This document shows positions 25,747 through 34,723 of a stretch of DNA of 64,000 nucleotides, one piece after another. The notes beneath the pieces are model-generated. The model did not search any database. It was not told the origin of the DNA and saw only the letters and a program-made list of their open reading frames with translations. Origin of the DNA: Pseudolabrys sp. FHR47. Lineage in GTDB: Bacteria; Pseudomonadota; Alphaproteobacteria; Rhizobiales; Xanthobacteraceae. Position 1 is the stretch's first letter. Each line of letters opens with the position of its first letter. The stretch lies in contig NZ_CP039740.1 of assembly GCF_005153485.1 (NCBI RefSeq), forward strand, positions 3,103,001 through 3,167,000, read 5' to 3'. A program made the position numbers and the translations under genes.

Positions 25747-26982
25747 ATGAATCGGCTCAGCACCACTGAATTCAATATTCGGCCCCCGAAGCATCCGAGC
25801 CGGTGGCCGACGGAGCCGGATTTCTGGCGCCTTTGGTTGATCGGCGCCATACAGTTCGGCGTCCGCTGGATCGAGATGCTGGCCATTGCCGTCATGGTTT
25901 ATCAGACCACCGGCTCGGCCTTTCTCGTGACCTTTATGGCCCTGCTGCGCGTGCTGCCGATGGCTTTGTTCGGTGCCTTCATTGGCGCCGCGGCGGATCG
26001 GTTCGAAGGACGCACCGTGCTCGTCGTCACCACCTCGGTTCAATTCCTGGCCTCGGCCGCGATCGCTTTGCTCGCCTATTCGGGCCACATCGAAACCTGG
26101 CATCTTGCCGTTTCGGTTTTCATCAACGGTACGGTCTGGGCAGGGGACAACGCAATCCGCCGTCTCATGATTGGCCGTGTGGTCGGCACCGATCGCATGT
26201 CCCACGCCATGACCTTCGACATCGGATCAAGCAATGTAAGTCGCATGGCCGGTCCCGCGATCGGCGGCGCCGTCCTTGCCGCATGGAGCATCGGCGGCTG
26301 TTTCACACTCGGGGCATTACTTTACATGCTGTCGGTGACGGCCGCCCTGAGACTGAGTTACCGTCATCAGCACAAAACACAAGGCCGTGGCTTTCTGCTG
26401 CACGATATTCTGGATGCGCTGCGCGTGGTCAAAAGCGACAGACACCTGATCGGCATTCTCGCAATCACGCTGATCTTCAATCTCTTCGCCTGGCCGATCC
26501 TCAGCCTGATCCCCGTCATTGGGCACGATTATCTGCACCTCGGGCCGAGCGGTGTCGGCATCCTCGCCAGCATGGAAGGCGTCGGCGCGATCACCGGCGT
26601 GATCATGGCGCTTTTGTTCGCTCGCCCCGAGCATCAGGTGAAGCTCTACACTTTCAGCGTGCCGATCTATATCGCCGCGCTGATCGCGTTCGCGTTGATG
26701 CCGCATCCGGTCCTCGCCGGCATTGCGCTGGTGGTCGCCGGCTTCGGCGGCTCCGGCTTTTCCATCACCCAATCGGCGATCGTGTTCCGCTCAGTGCAAC
26801 TGGAGATGCGAGCGCGCATGCTCGGGCTTCTCACCGTCACCATCGGGTTCGGCCCACTGGGCTTTCTTCAAATCGGGCTCCTGGCCGATGTCATGGGTGC
26901 CAAATACGCGATCCTCACGATCGGTACAGAAGGCATTGTCGCTCTGCTGCTAACGCGGCGCTTCTGGCGCGAGATCACCTAG
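25747..26982 (+). CDS. MFS transporter (EntS-like, MFS_3 family)
   Basis: A 411-residue major facilitator with twelve predicted hydrophobic segments. It has the motif-A-like GAFIGAAADRFEGRTVLV after helix 2 and the FWRLWLIGAIQFGVRWIEM entry common to enterobactin-exporter-like proteins. Probably a proton-driven exporter of a small molecule. It lies 66 bp after ribA and could be the last gene of the oxygenase cluster; I see no terminator between them. It converges on the GST gene. Confidence 0.88.
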   Translation: MNRLSTTEFNIRPPKHPSRWPTEPDFWRLWLIGAIQFGVRWIEMLAIAVMVYQTTGSAFLVTFMALLRVLPMALFGAFIGAAADRFEGRTVLVVTTSVQFLASAAIALLAYSGHIETWHLAVSVFINGTVWAGDNAIRRLMIGRVVGTDRMSHAMTFDIGSSNVSRMAGPAIGGAVLAAWSIGGCFTLGALLYMLSVTAALRLSYRHQHKTQGRGFLLHDILDALRVVKSDRHLIGILAITLIFNLFAWPILSLIPVIGHDYLHLGPSGVGILASMEGVGAITGVIMALLFARPEHQVKLYTFSVPIYIAALIAFALMPHPVLAGIALVVAGFGGSGFSITQSAIVFRSVQLEMRARMLGLLTVTIGFGPLGFLQIGLLADVMGAKYAILTIGTEGIVALLLTRRFWREIT

Positions 26983-26987
26983 ACTGC

Positions 26988-27635
26988 TCAGAAATCGAGA
27001 CGGCCGTAGAGATCCTCAAACGGCACCATGACATGCTGCCGATAAGCCGGTCGTTCTTCGAGGCGCCGGTACCAGGCCTCGACATTCGGCACCCGCGGGC
27101 GCTCGATGTCGATATTGAGGTAACGGTAGAGATGGGTCCCGAGCGGGACGTCCGCCAGGGTCAGCGCGTCGCCCAGCATGTAATCCCGCCCCATCAGTTC
27201 GCGGTCGAGCAATTGGAAATGCCGTGCGCAGGCCTCCACCTTGCTCCTAATCGCCGGGAGATCGCGCTGCAGCTCAGGCGTCCGGTAGAAACCCCAGAAA
27301 ACGCCGCCAAGAAAATCGGGCTGCAGCGTCGTGTGTGCCCAGTCCATCCAGCGATCGGACAATGAGCGTTCAGCCGGCGCAGTGCGCCAGAACCGCCCCT
27401 CTCCGTATCGAGCCGCGAGATAGCGCAGGATCGCGTGCGATTCCCAGACGACGAAGCCACTGTCGTCGATTACCGGGACCTTGCCATGCGGATTCAGCGC
27501 GCGAAATTCTGGCGTATCGAGACCACCGAACTGGCCGCCCGCCTCGATGTGCCGATGTTCGAGTCCCAGCTCGCCGACGAGCCACATTACTTTTTGGACG
27601 TTGAACGAACTCTTGCGCCCCCAGATTGTCAGCAC
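26988..27635 (-). CDS. Glutathione S-transferase family protein
   Basis: A 215-residue cytosolic GST. The N-terminal thioredoxin-like domain begins MLTIWGRKSSFNVQKVMWLVGELG with Ser9/Ser10 where the catalytic Ser usually sits. NPHGKVPVIDDSGFVVWESHAILRYLA carries the cis-Pro and the Glu-Ser glutathione-binding pair. An all-helical C-terminal domain follows, with DYMLGDALTLADVPLGTHLYR. It may conjugate or cleave thioethers, or detoxify reactive products of the neighbouring oxygenases (inference). It stands alone on the minus strand, 5 bp from the converging MFS stop. Confidence 0.92.
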   Translation of the reverse strand: MLTIWGRKSSFNVQKVMWLVGELGLEHRHIEAGGQFGGLDTPEFRALNPHGKVPVIDDSGFVVWESHAILRYLAARYGEGRFWRTAPAERSLSDRWMDWAHTTLQPDFLGGVFWGFYRTPELQRDLPAIRSKVEACARHFQLLDRELMGRDYMLGDALTLADVPLGTHLYRYLNIDIERPRVPNVEAWYRRLEERPAYRQHVMVPFEDLYGRLDF

Positions 27636-27778
27636 TGATTATCACCTGTGTCGCCGGCCATTTAACTCTATCGCAGGCCCGCGCATAACGGAATAGCCGC
27701 ATGCATGTGCAAGTGCTGCCCGCGTCTTCACAAGGGGCACAAAGAAGGACAGATTGCCCTTGCGACGGCACGGCGCGC

Positions 27779-28111
27779 CTAATGCGAGATCATCCAGGGC
27801 CGGCTCTTCGGAAAAGCCTTGCTGCCGTCCTTGTATTTGTACGTCATACGTGAGGATTTGCCGCCGCAGCAGCCGCAACCCGGACCGTGACCCGTGGTCT
27901 TCGTCGATTTCGGCTCGTGGGCGCTGCGCTCATTGGTCGAGAATGCGTGGCGTCGCTCGGTCGACAGGCCGGACATATAGGGCGCCGTCAAAAACGCGCG
28001 CGGCGCGCTATTTCCGCAGGCCGGACACTCGCACGTCAGGTCGCTCTCCGACATCGGCCGGAAGTCAGTGAATGGCCCGCAGTCGTCGCACAGATATTCG
28101 TAAGTCGGCAT
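27779..28111 (-). CDS. fmdB: FmdB-family zinc-ribbon protein
   Basis: A 110-residue protein starting MPTYEYLCDDCG, the defining FmdB opening, with a CxxC...CxxC zinc ribbon (CDDCG, then CPACG) in the first 35 residues. The tail holds a second Cys cluster (PGCGCCGG). The start at 28111 has GGAGGGCCTCGGT nearby on the opposite face but only a modest Shine-Dalgarno; the family start leaves no doubt. It closes the amide operon 79 bp after fmdA, as in the Methylophilus fmd cluster, where FmdB was proposed to regulate formamidase expression. Confidence 0.9.
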   Translation of the reverse strand: MPTYEYLCDDCGPFTDFRPMSESDLTCECPACGNSAPRAFLTAPYMSGLSTERRHAFSTNERSAHEPKSTKTTGHGPGCGCCGGKSSRMTYKYKDGSKAFPKSRPWMISH

Positions 28112-28140
28112 CGGAGGGCCTCGGTATGTGATTGAAGGGC

Positions 28141-28173
28141 GGGCGTGAGGTGCTTCCGTCACACCCCACGCCC
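28141..28173. other. Stem-loop between fmdA and fmdB
   Basis: GGGCGTG-A-GGTG (28141-28152) pairs with CACC-C-CACGCCC (28162-28173), 11 bp with one internal A/C mismatch and a loop of about 9 nt. It lies just downstream of the fmdA stop on the transcribed minus strand, without a U run. Likely an mRNA-stability or attenuation element between two operon genes. Confidence 0.45.
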
Positions 28174-28190
28174 GGTCGCGCGCTGGGGAA

Positions 28191-29420
28191 CTATTTGTCG
28201 GGCGACAGCGGCATATCGACGCCACCCTTGATGTGTTTCACCGGGCCGGCCGCGCTCGGCATGATGTCGAAGTCGAAGACTTCGGTCGGCAGATAGAGCG
28301 TGGCGCAGGCATTCGGGATATCGACGACGCCGGAGATGTGGCCCTGCACCGGCGCCGTGCCGAGGATCGAATAGGCCTGCGCTTTCGAGTAGCCGAACTT
28401 GGTCAGATACTCGATCGCATTGAGACAGGCCTGGCGGTAGGCGACGTGGACATCGAGATAGTGCTGCTGGCCCTGCTCGTCGACCGAGATGCCTTCGAAG
28501 ATCAAGTAGTCCTGATAGTTCGGCGTCATCGGCGACGGCCGGAAGATCGGATTCTTGATGCCGTACTTCGCCATGCCGCCCTTGATCAGGTCGACCTTGA
28601 TGTGCAGCCAGCCGGCCATTTCGATGGCGCCGCAGAAGGTGATTTCGCCGTCGCCCTGGCTGAAGTGCAGGTCACCCATCGAGAGGCCGGCACCCGGCAC
28701 GTAGACCGGGAAGTAAATCTTCGAACCGCGCGACAGGTCCTTGATGTCGCAGTTGCCGCCATGCTCGCGCGGCGGCACAGTGCGCGCGCCCTCCGCAGCG
28801 ATCTTGGCTTTGACGTCGCCGGTCGCCTTGCCGGCATGCGCGGTCGCCGCAAAGGGAGCGTTGGCGAGCGGCGGCACGCGGGCCGGGTTGGTCGCGATGA
28901 AATCGACCTCGCGCTTATTCCAGGTCTCCAGCAGTTTCGGGTCCGGCAGACAGCCGATCAGGCCCGGATGGATGAGACCGGCATATTTCACGCCCGGCAC
29001 ATGGCGTGATTCCGTGAACATGCCCTTGATGTCCCAGATCGACTTCTGCGCCAGCGGAAAATGCTCGGTCAGAAAGCCGCCGCCGTTCTTCTTCGAGAAG
29101 AAGCCGTTGAAGCCCCACAGGCTCTCCGGCAGCGCACCGACGTCGAGCAGATCGACCACCAGGAGATCGCCCGGCTCCGCGCCCTTGATTTCGATCGGTC
29201 CCGAGAGGAAGTGCACCGTCGTGAGGTCGACGTCACGAACGTCATCGGCCGAGTCGTTATTTTGAATGTAGCCGCCGGTCCAGTCGTAGGTCTGGATGAT
29301 GAAATCGTCCCCAGGCTTAACCGACGCCACCATCGGGACGTCCGGGTGCCAGCGGTTGTGGATCATCGGATTCTTGTAGGGCGACTCCTTCAGATCGACT
29401 TTGATCAGGGTCTCGGTCAT
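28191..29420 (-). CDS. fmdA: Formamidase/acetamidase (FmdA family)
   Basis: A 409-residue amidohydrolase that cleaves formamide or short aliphatic amides to ammonia and the acid. Family blocks include NPMIHNRWHPDVPMVASVKPGD, FIIQTYDWTGGYIQNNDSADDV, PGLIGCLPDP, PPREHGGNCDIKDLSRGS and the long FSQGDGEITFCGAIEMAGW motif. The start MTETLIKVD at 29420 has GGAAGGAG 7 bases upstream; the frame opening at 29441 lacks this. It lies in an operon with a five-gene Urt/Fmd-type ABC importer, so substrate uptake and hydrolysis are coupled, giving ammonium for nitrogen nutrition. Formamide versus acetamide cannot be decided from sequence. Confidence 0.94.
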   Translation of the reverse strand: MTETLIKVDLKESPYKNPMIHNRWHPDVPMVASVKPGDDFIIQTYDWTGGYIQNNDSADDVRDVDLTTVHFLSGPIEIKGAEPGDLLVVDLLDVGALPESLWGFNGFFSKKNGGGFLTEHFPLAQKSIWDIKGMFTESRHVPGVKYAGLIHPGLIGCLPDPKLLETWNKREVDFIATNPARVPPLANAPFAATAHAGKATGDVKAKIAAEGARTVPPREHGGNCDIKDLSRGSKIYFPVYVPGAGLSMGDLHFSQGDGEITFCGAIEMAGWLHIKVDLIKGGMAKYGIKNPIFRPSPMTPNYQDYLIFEGISVDEQGQQHYLDVHVAYRQACLNAIEYLTKFGYSKAQAYSILGTAPVQGHISGVVDIPNACATLYLPTEVFDFDIMPSAAGPVKHIKGGVDMPLSPDK

Positions 29421-29509
29421 GTCTTGGCTCCTTCCGCACAACCAGGTCGAGGCATTGGCATGTGAGCGAGTCCGGCCAGCCCCTTCAGAACCGGCTCACC
29501 CTTGTCCGT

Positions 29510-30199
29510 TCAGACTGCGAGGTAACGGGCGATCGCCGCCTCATCGACGCGCTCGCGTCGATCGGTATGGACGATACGGCCGTTCTCCATCACGACGATG
29601 CTGTCAGCGACGTCGAGCACGAAGCTCAGAACCTGCTCGCAAACCACGATGGTGAGGTTGCGCAACTGCCTGATCTGCTTCAGCACCACACCGAGTTCCT
29701 TGATGATCGACGGCTGAATGCCTTCAGTCGGTTCGTCGAGCAGGAGAATCTTCGGATCGGATGCTAATGCGCGCGCGATGGCGAGTTGCTGCTGCTGGCC
29801 GCCCGACAGATTGCCGCCGCGACGCTTCTTGAAGTCCCACAGGATCGGGAACAGGCTATAAATCTCGTCCGGAACCTCGCTCTTGCCGGTGACGACGAGT
29901 CCGGTCTGGATATTCTCCTCGACCGTCATGGTGCCGAATATCTGACGGCCCTGCGGGACATAAGCGAGGCCACGCTTGACGCGCAGGTGGCTCGGCAGAC
30001 CGGAGACGTCCGCGCCTTCAACGACGATCTCACCCGACCTCGACGGGATCACGCCGATGAGCGATTTCATCAGCGTCGACTTTCCCATGCCGTTGCGACC
30101 GACCACAGCGACGATCTCGCCGGGCGCCACCGACAGGTCGATGCCGTGCAAAACCTGGCTCTGACCGTAGGCGACGTTGAGATTGTGCAATTTGAACAT
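29510..30199 (-). CDS. ABC importer ATPase, UrtE/LivF type
   Basis: A 229-residue ATPase of the short-chain-amide/urea importer. It shows Walker A GRNGMGKST (34-42), YVPQGRQIFGTMTVEENI, signature LSGGQQQQ, Walker B ILLLDEPTEGIQPS and VVCEQVLSFVLDVADS with the switch residue. The QGRQIF and EGIQPS variants are typical of UrtE rather than LivF. It is followed 89 bp later by fmdA and preceded 30 bp by UrtD-type ATPase. Confidence 0.93.
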   Translation of the reverse strand: MFKLHNLNVAYGQSQVLHGIDLSVAPGEIVAVVGRNGMGKSTLMKSLIGVIPSRSGEIVVEGADVSGLPSHLRVKRGLAYVPQGRQIFGTMTVEENIQTGLVVTGKSEVPDEIYSLFPILWDFKKRRGGNLSGGQQQQLAIARALASDPKILLLDEPTEGIQPSIIKELGVVLKQIRQLRNLTIVVCEQVLSFVLDVADSIVVMENGRIVHTDRRERVDEAAIARYLAV

Positions 30200-30229
30200 G
30201 TCTTCACCGCACTTCTGCGCAGGGTTGAA

Positions 30230-30976
30230 TCAATGGCCGAGATAGACTTCCTTGACCTTCGGATCGTTCTGGATCGTGTCCATGTCGCCTTCCGCCAGAA
30301 TCTTGCCCTGGTGCAGGACGGTGACGCGGTGTGCGATGCTGGCGACAAACTTCATGTCGTGTTCGATCACGATCACGGACCGGTGTTTGATGATCTCGTT
30401 GAGCAACTCGGCGGTCTTGACGCGCTCCGAAACGCTCATGCCGGCGACCGGCTCGTCGAGCATCAAGAGTTCAGGGTCCTGCATCAGCAGCATGCCGATC
30501 TCGAGCCACTGCTTCTGGCCGTGACTCAGCGTCTCGGCAGGACGGTCCAGTGAATCCGCGAGAAATATCATCTGTGCGATCTCGCGCACCCGCTCCGTCA
30601 CCGCCTCCGACCGCTGCCAGAACAGCGCTCCGACGACGTCGCGGCCGCGCGGTATCGACAGCTCGAGGTTCTCAAACACGGTGAGGTCTTCGTAGATTGA
30701 CGGCGTCTGGAATTTGCGGCCGATACCGCGGCGGACGATCTCGTGTTCCTTGAGACCCGTGATCTCCTGGTCCTTGAACTTGATCGACCCGTCGGACACT
30801 TTGGTGCGGCCGCAGATCAGGTCGAGCACGGTTGTCTTGCCGGCACCGTTCGGGCCGATGATCACGCGCAGCTCGCCCTTGTCGATGTAGAGATTGAGCC
30901 CATTGACGGCCTTGAAGCCATCGAAGGAGACGGTGACGCCTTCGAGCGCGAGCAGGAAATCGGTGCTGTTGGACAT
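30230..30976 (-). CDS. ABC importer ATPase, UrtD/LivG type
   Basis: A 248-residue ATPase. It has the N-terminal SFDGFKAVNGLNLYIDKGELRVI block, Walker A GPNGAGKTT, DQEITGLKEHEIVRRGIGRKFQTPSIYEDLTVFENLELS, signature LSHGQKQWLEIGMLLMQDPEL with Walker B LLMLDEP, and VIEHDMKFVAS. The LSHGQ variant and the GIGRKFQTPS block are characteristic of urea/amide transporter UrtD. It pairs with the ATPase at 29510 on the two permeases. Confidence 0.93.
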   Translation of the reverse strand: MSNSTDFLLALEGVTVSFDGFKAVNGLNLYIDKGELRVIIGPNGAGKTTVLDLICGRTKVSDGSIKFKDQEITGLKEHEIVRRGIGRKFQTPSIYEDLTVFENLELSIPRGRDVVGALFWQRSEAVTERVREIAQMIFLADSLDRPAETLSHGQKQWLEIGMLLMQDPELLMLDEPVAGMSVSERVKTAELLNEIIKHRSVIVIEHDMKFVASIAHRVTVLHQGKILAEGDMDTIQNDPKVKEVYLGH

Positions 30977-30986
30977 AAGGCTCTCC

Positions 30987-32102
30987 TCACTCCGCCGGCG
31001 CCGGCTTCACGAGGCCGCCGGGAAGGCGAACCCGCTTCAGGCGCGGCAGGATCTGGTCGGTAAACAGGCCGGCCAGACCGCGCGGGAATGCCAGCACCAC
31101 GGCGATGAACAGGCCGCCCATGGCGAACAGCCACAGTTCGGGAAAGCTTTCCGAGAACGACGTCTTGGCCCAGTTGACGATGAGCGTGCCAACCACCGCG
31201 CCAATGATCGATTGACGCCCGCCCACCGCGGCGAAAATCACCATCTCAATCGACGGCACAATGCCGACGAAGGACGGCGACATGAATCCGACCTGGAGCG
31301 TGAACATGGCGCCGCCAACCGCCGCCAGCGCCGAAGCCAGACAGAAGATGAAGACTTTGAAGTTCGCGACGTCGTAGCCCGAGAAGCGGACGCGATCCTC
31401 CTTGTCACGGATAGCGACCAGAAGCCGGCCGAGTTTCGAGCCGATCACGAAGCGGGCCAGAAACATCGAGCCGAACAGCAGCGCGACGCAGACGAAATAC
31501 AGGATGTATTTGGCATGATCGGTGCGGATGTCCCAGCCGAGTAAAGTGCGCAGGTCGGTGATGCCGTTGATGCCGCCGGTATAACCCTGGCGGCCGATGA
31601 TCAGGATGGTGAGCACCGCCGCGACGGCCTGGGTGATGATGGCGAAGTAGACGCCGCCGACCCGCCGCTTGAACATCGCGAAGCTCAGGATGAAGGCGGC
31701 GATGGCCGGTACGGCGATGACCGCGATCAGGGCGAGTGGCAGCGACTTGAACGGCACCCAGAAGAAAGGAAGCTCGGTGATCTGGTTCCAGTCCATGAAG
31801 TCCGGGATTCCCGGCGTCGACTGAATCTTGGTGTTCTCGACGCTCGAGGCTTCGAGCTTCAGGAACATCGCCATGCAGTAGCCGCCGAGGCCGAAGAACA
31901 CGCCCTGCCCCAGGCTCAGAATGCCGGTGTAACCCCAGCACAGCACGAGGCCGACGGCGACGAAGGCGTAGGTCAGGTACTTGCCGATCAGGTTGAGACG
32001 GAAGGCATCGACTGTCAGCGGCAGGACGACGACAAGGAGAACGGCCAGCAGCAGGAAGCCGAAAAGTTCGAGGTCGAGTTTCTTATTGAATGCCGGTGAC
32101 AT
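30987..32102 (-). CDS. ABC importer permease, UrtC/LivM type
   Basis: A 371-residue inner-membrane permease with about ten hydrophobic segments. ATG at 32102 (MSPAFNKKLDLELF) has AGAAGGTG upstream; a longer frame from 32129 would run into the preceding gene. Blocks include CWGYTGILSLGQGVFFGLGGYCMAMFLK, ITQAVAAVLTILIIGRQGYTGG and RVRFSGYDVANFKVFIFCLASALAAVGGAMF, the expected ATPase contact. Only 4 bp separate it from the upstream permease. Confidence 0.93.
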   Translation of the reverse strand: MSPAFNKKLDLELFGFLLLAVLLVVVLPLTVDAFRLNLIGKYLTYAFVAVGLVLCWGYTGILSLGQGVFFGLGGYCMAMFLKLEASSVENTKIQSTPGIPDFMDWNQITELPFFWVPFKSLPLALIAVIAVPAIAAFILSFAMFKRRVGGVYFAIITQAVAAVLTILIIGRQGYTGGINGITDLRTLLGWDIRTDHAKYILYFVCVALLFGSMFLARFVIGSKLGRLLVAIRDKEDRVRFSGYDVANFKVFIFCLASALAAVGGAMFTLQVGFMSPSFVGIVPSIEMVIFAAVGGRQSIIGAVVGTLIVNWAKTSFSESFPELWLFAMGGLFIAVVLAFPRGLAGLFTDQILPRLKRVRLPGGLVKPAPAE

Positions 32103-32106
32103 CGTT

Positions 32107-33030
32107 TCACCTTCTGACTTTGAGGACAAACAGACCCTGCGGCCGCAGCATCAGGAGCCCGATGACGACGAGCAACGTCAGGACCTTGGCCATCGAACCG
32201 GTGAGGAAGAACTCGAGAGTCGATTGGGATTGCGAGATGGTGAAAGCCGAGGCGATGGTGCCGAGCAGGCTCTGCGCGCCGCCAAACACGACGACGAGGA
32301 AAGTGTCGACGATATAGAGCTGGCCCGCCGTCGGACCGGTCGAGCCGATCATGGTGAAGGCCGAGCCGGCGACGCCTGCGATGCCGCAGCCGAGCCCAAA
32401 GGTGAGACGATCGACGCGCCGCGTGTCGATGCCGGCCGCACCGCTCATGGTGCGGTTGGCGACGACGGCCCGCACCTGCAGGCCCCAGCGGGAGCGGAAC
32501 AGCAGAAGCGCCACTACGGCGGTAATCGCCAATGTCAGGCCCATCACGAACAAGCCGTTGATCTGCACCTCGATCACGTCAGTGACCGGCAGCGCACCCA
32601 TCATCCATTGCGGCAGTTCGACGCCGACTTCGCGCGCGCCGAAGATGGAGCGGAACGCCTGCTGCATGATGAGGCTCAAGCCCCAGGTGGCGAGCAGCGT
32701 ATCCAGCGGCCGCGCATAAAGATGGCGGATCAGCAGCCATTCGGTCGCGAGCCCCGCCGCGCCCGATACGATGAAGGCGACGGCCATGGCGACGAAGAAG
32801 TAGATGGAGAAGGCGCCCGGCAGGTAAGCCTGGAAGATATGCGAGGTCAGGTAGGTCATGTAGGCGCCGAGGATCATGAACTCGCCGTGCGCCATGTTGA
32901 TCACGCCCATCTGGCCGAAAATGATGGCCAGCCCGAGCGCCATGAGAACGAAGACCGAAAACAGGATGAGGCCGGCGAAAGCCTGCATCGCCAGAATGGA
33001 ACCGAGCTCGCCGAGCGAATAGTCGAACAT
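32107..33030 (-). CDS. ABC importer permease, UrtB/LivH type
   Basis: A 307-residue permease, first membrane component after the receptor gene. It shows ALGLAIIFGQMGVINMAHGEFMILGAYMTYL near the N-terminus, LATWGLSLIMQQAFRSIFGAREVGVE (a UrtB-like block) and RTMSGAAGIDTRRVDRLTFGLGCGIAGVAGSAF. Typical length and topology. It dimerises with the protein encoded 4 bp downstream. Confidence 0.93.
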   Translation of the reverse strand: MFDYSLGELGSILAMQAFAGLILFSVFVLMALGLAIIFGQMGVINMAHGEFMILGAYMTYLTSHIFQAYLPGAFSIYFFVAMAVAFIVSGAAGLATEWLLIRHLYARPLDTLLATWGLSLIMQQAFRSIFGAREVGVELPQWMMGALPVTDVIEVQINGLFVMGLTLAITAVVALLLFRSRWGLQVRAVVANRTMSGAAGIDTRRVDRLTFGLGCGIAGVAGSAFTMIGSTGPTAGQLYIVDTFLVVVFGGAQSLLGTIASAFTISQSQSTLEFFLTGSMAKVLTLLVVIGLLMLRPQGLFVLKVRR

Positions 33031-33096
33031 TGCGCCTCCGCACGCGCGCCGGCAGAGCGCGCATTGTGAGCCGACATGAATGAGAGAGGGTCGAGG

Positions 33097-33123
33097 CGTC
33101 CCGGCGGCGGCGCCGCCGGGACG
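33097..33123. other. GC-rich stem-loop between amide receptor and permease genes
   Basis: Perfect 12-bp arms CGTCCCGGCGGC (33097-33108) and GCCGCCGGGACG (33112-33123) with a 3-nt loop, lying 28 bp downstream of the receptor stop on the minus strand and before the permease start. No U run. Likely protects the receptor mRNA segment and lowers read-through into the permease genes. Confidence 0.6.
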
Positions 33124-33150
33124 TGATCGTCGAGGACCGGCCTGCGGCCT

Positions 33151-34416
33151 TTACTGGTAGCCCTTGGGGAACGGATCGGGCTCGACCAGGTTGGCGGTCT
33201 CGTAGATGAGATCGTACTGACCATCGGCGCGAGCGCGGCCGACGCGGGTCTTCGACCACAAGTGATGGTTCTCGTGGATCTTGACGTAGCCTTCCGGTGC
33301 GCCGGTGAATTCGACGCCCGGCGAAGCGGCAGCGACCTTGTCGATGTCGAAGGAGCCCGCCTTCTCGACCGTGAGTTTCCACAGCCAGGGCCCGAGATAG
33401 GCCGCCTGCGTCACGTCACCGATCACTGTCTTGTCTCCCCACATCTTGTGGAAAGCGGCAACGAATTTTTCGTTGTTCGGGTTCTTCAGCGACTGGAAGT
33501 ACTTCATGCAGGCATAGGCGCCGGCGATGTTCTCGCCGCCGATGCCATCGATCTCGTCTTCGGTCACCGAGATGGTGAGCAGCGTCTGTTTGGACAGATC
33601 GATGCCCGCCGCCTTAAGCTGCTTGTAGAACGCGACGTTCGAGCCGCCGACGATGATGGCGTAGATCACGTCGGGCTTGGTCAGCTTGATCTTGTTGATG
33701 ACCGAGTTGAACTGCGTGTGGCCGAGCGGGAAGTACTCCTCGCCGACAACCTTGGTCTTGAGGTGGTTTTCGATGTGTTTGCGCGCGATCTTGTTCGACG
33801 TCCGCGGCCAAATATAGTCGGAGCCAAGCAGGTAAAATGACTTGGCGCCCTTCTCCTTGGTCACCCAGTCGAGCCCGGCGATAATCTGCTGCGTCGCTTC
33901 CTGACCGGTGTAGATGACGTTCTTCGACTGCTCGAGGCCTTCGTAGAAGGTTGGGTAGTACAGCATGCCATTGTACTGCTCGAACACGGGCAACACGGCC
34001 TTGCGCGACGCCGAAGTCCAGCAGCCCATGACCGAGGCACACTTGTCGTTGACCAGGAGCTTCTTCGCCTTCTCGGCGAAGGTGGGCCAGTCGGACCCGC
34101 CGTCTTCCTGGATGAACTTGATCTTGCGGCCGAGCACGCCACCGGATGCGTTGATCTGCTCGATGGCCAGCTTCTCCGCTTGTACGGAGCCGGTCTCGGA
34201 GATCGCCATGGTGCCGGTCACCGAGTGCAGAATGCCGACGGTGACCTCGGTGTCGGTGACGGCAAGCCCGGTCGTGTTGACCTTGGCGGTCGGGAATGCC
34301 TGGGCGAGCGCCGACGGCGGAACGCCCAGGATGGCGGCGGCCGACGCAGCGGCGGTGCCGACAAGCAGTTTGCGGCGAAGGGGTGATTGAAGCCCTGTAG
34401 GCGGTTTTTGTGGCAT
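33151..34416 (-). CDS. Amide/urea-type ABC receptor (FmdD/UrtA family)
   Basis: A 421-residue periplasmic binding protein. ATG at 34416 (MPQKPPTGLQSPLRRKLLVG) carries a twin-arginine-like signal, LRRKLLVGTAAASAAA then SALAQ. The mature part shows TVGILHSVTGTMAISETGSVQAEKLAIEQINASGGVLGRK, SVMGCWTSASRKAVLPVFEQYNGMLYYPT and FYLLGSDYIWPRT, which match UrtA/FmdD and differ from amino-acid Liv receptors. First gene of the minus-strand amide operon. It should bind short amides or urea; FmdA in the operon favours amides. Confidence 0.93.
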   Translation of the reverse strand: MPQKPPTGLQSPLRRKLLVGTAAASAAAILGVPPSALAQAFPTAKVNTTGLAVTDTEVTVGILHSVTGTMAISETGSVQAEKLAIEQINASGGVLGRKIKFIQEDGGSDWPTFAEKAKKLLVNDKCASVMGCWTSASRKAVLPVFEQYNGMLYYPTFYEGLEQSKNVIYTGQEATQQIIAGLDWVTKEKGAKSFYLLGSDYIWPRTSNKIARKHIENHLKTKVVGEEYFPLGHTQFNSVINKIKLTKPDVIYAIIVGGSNVAFYKQLKAAGIDLSKQTLLTISVTEDEIDGIGGENIAGAYACMKYFQSLKNPNNEKFVAAFHKMWGDKTVIGDVTQAAYLGPWLWKLTVEKAGSFDIDKVAAASPGVEFTGAPEGYVKIHENHHLWSKTRVGRARADGQYDLIYETANLVEPDPFPKGYQ

Positions 34417-34723
34417 CGGACGCCTCTTGCTGGTTGAAGACCGAGGAGGCGATGAATCCGCTCCCCCACGTCCGGATGCTGGCTGCAAATGATGCATTGC
34501 AGCATACGTCGATTGACGTATACGCTTACGTCGAATGCCGTATGAGAATGCCTGCCAATAAACGGGTTCTCAGGCGTGACGGCGCCGGTTAACCGCGACC
34601 CGGCTTGTGCAATATTTTGCGGCGCACACTGCCTGCTTTTGTACCATCAACCGGGGCCGACCAAACCGGATCGAACAGCGAAAGGCCGCATGTGGGGCGG
34701 GCTTTAACGAAGGTCGACAGGCG
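34417..34723. promoter_or_regulatory. Divergent amide-operon / sensor-kinase control region with operator-like repeats
   Basis: No gene is supported in these 307 bp. Repeats are clustered at 34503-34544. ATACGTC (34504-34510) and GACGTAT (34515-34521) form a palindrome with a 4-bp spacer. TACGTCGATTG (34505-34515) is repeated with one change as TACGTCGAATG (34527-34537), exactly 22 bp or two helical turns later. CATACG (34503) and CGTATG (34539) form an outer inverted pair. The arrangement suits a dimeric LuxR-type regulator, and such a regulator is encoded at 38082. Confidence 0.55.

Noticed and set aside
25803..27365. A 520-codon frame across the MFS and GST genes
   Set aside because: Crosses two convergent genes out of frame, Arg/His-rich, no family features.
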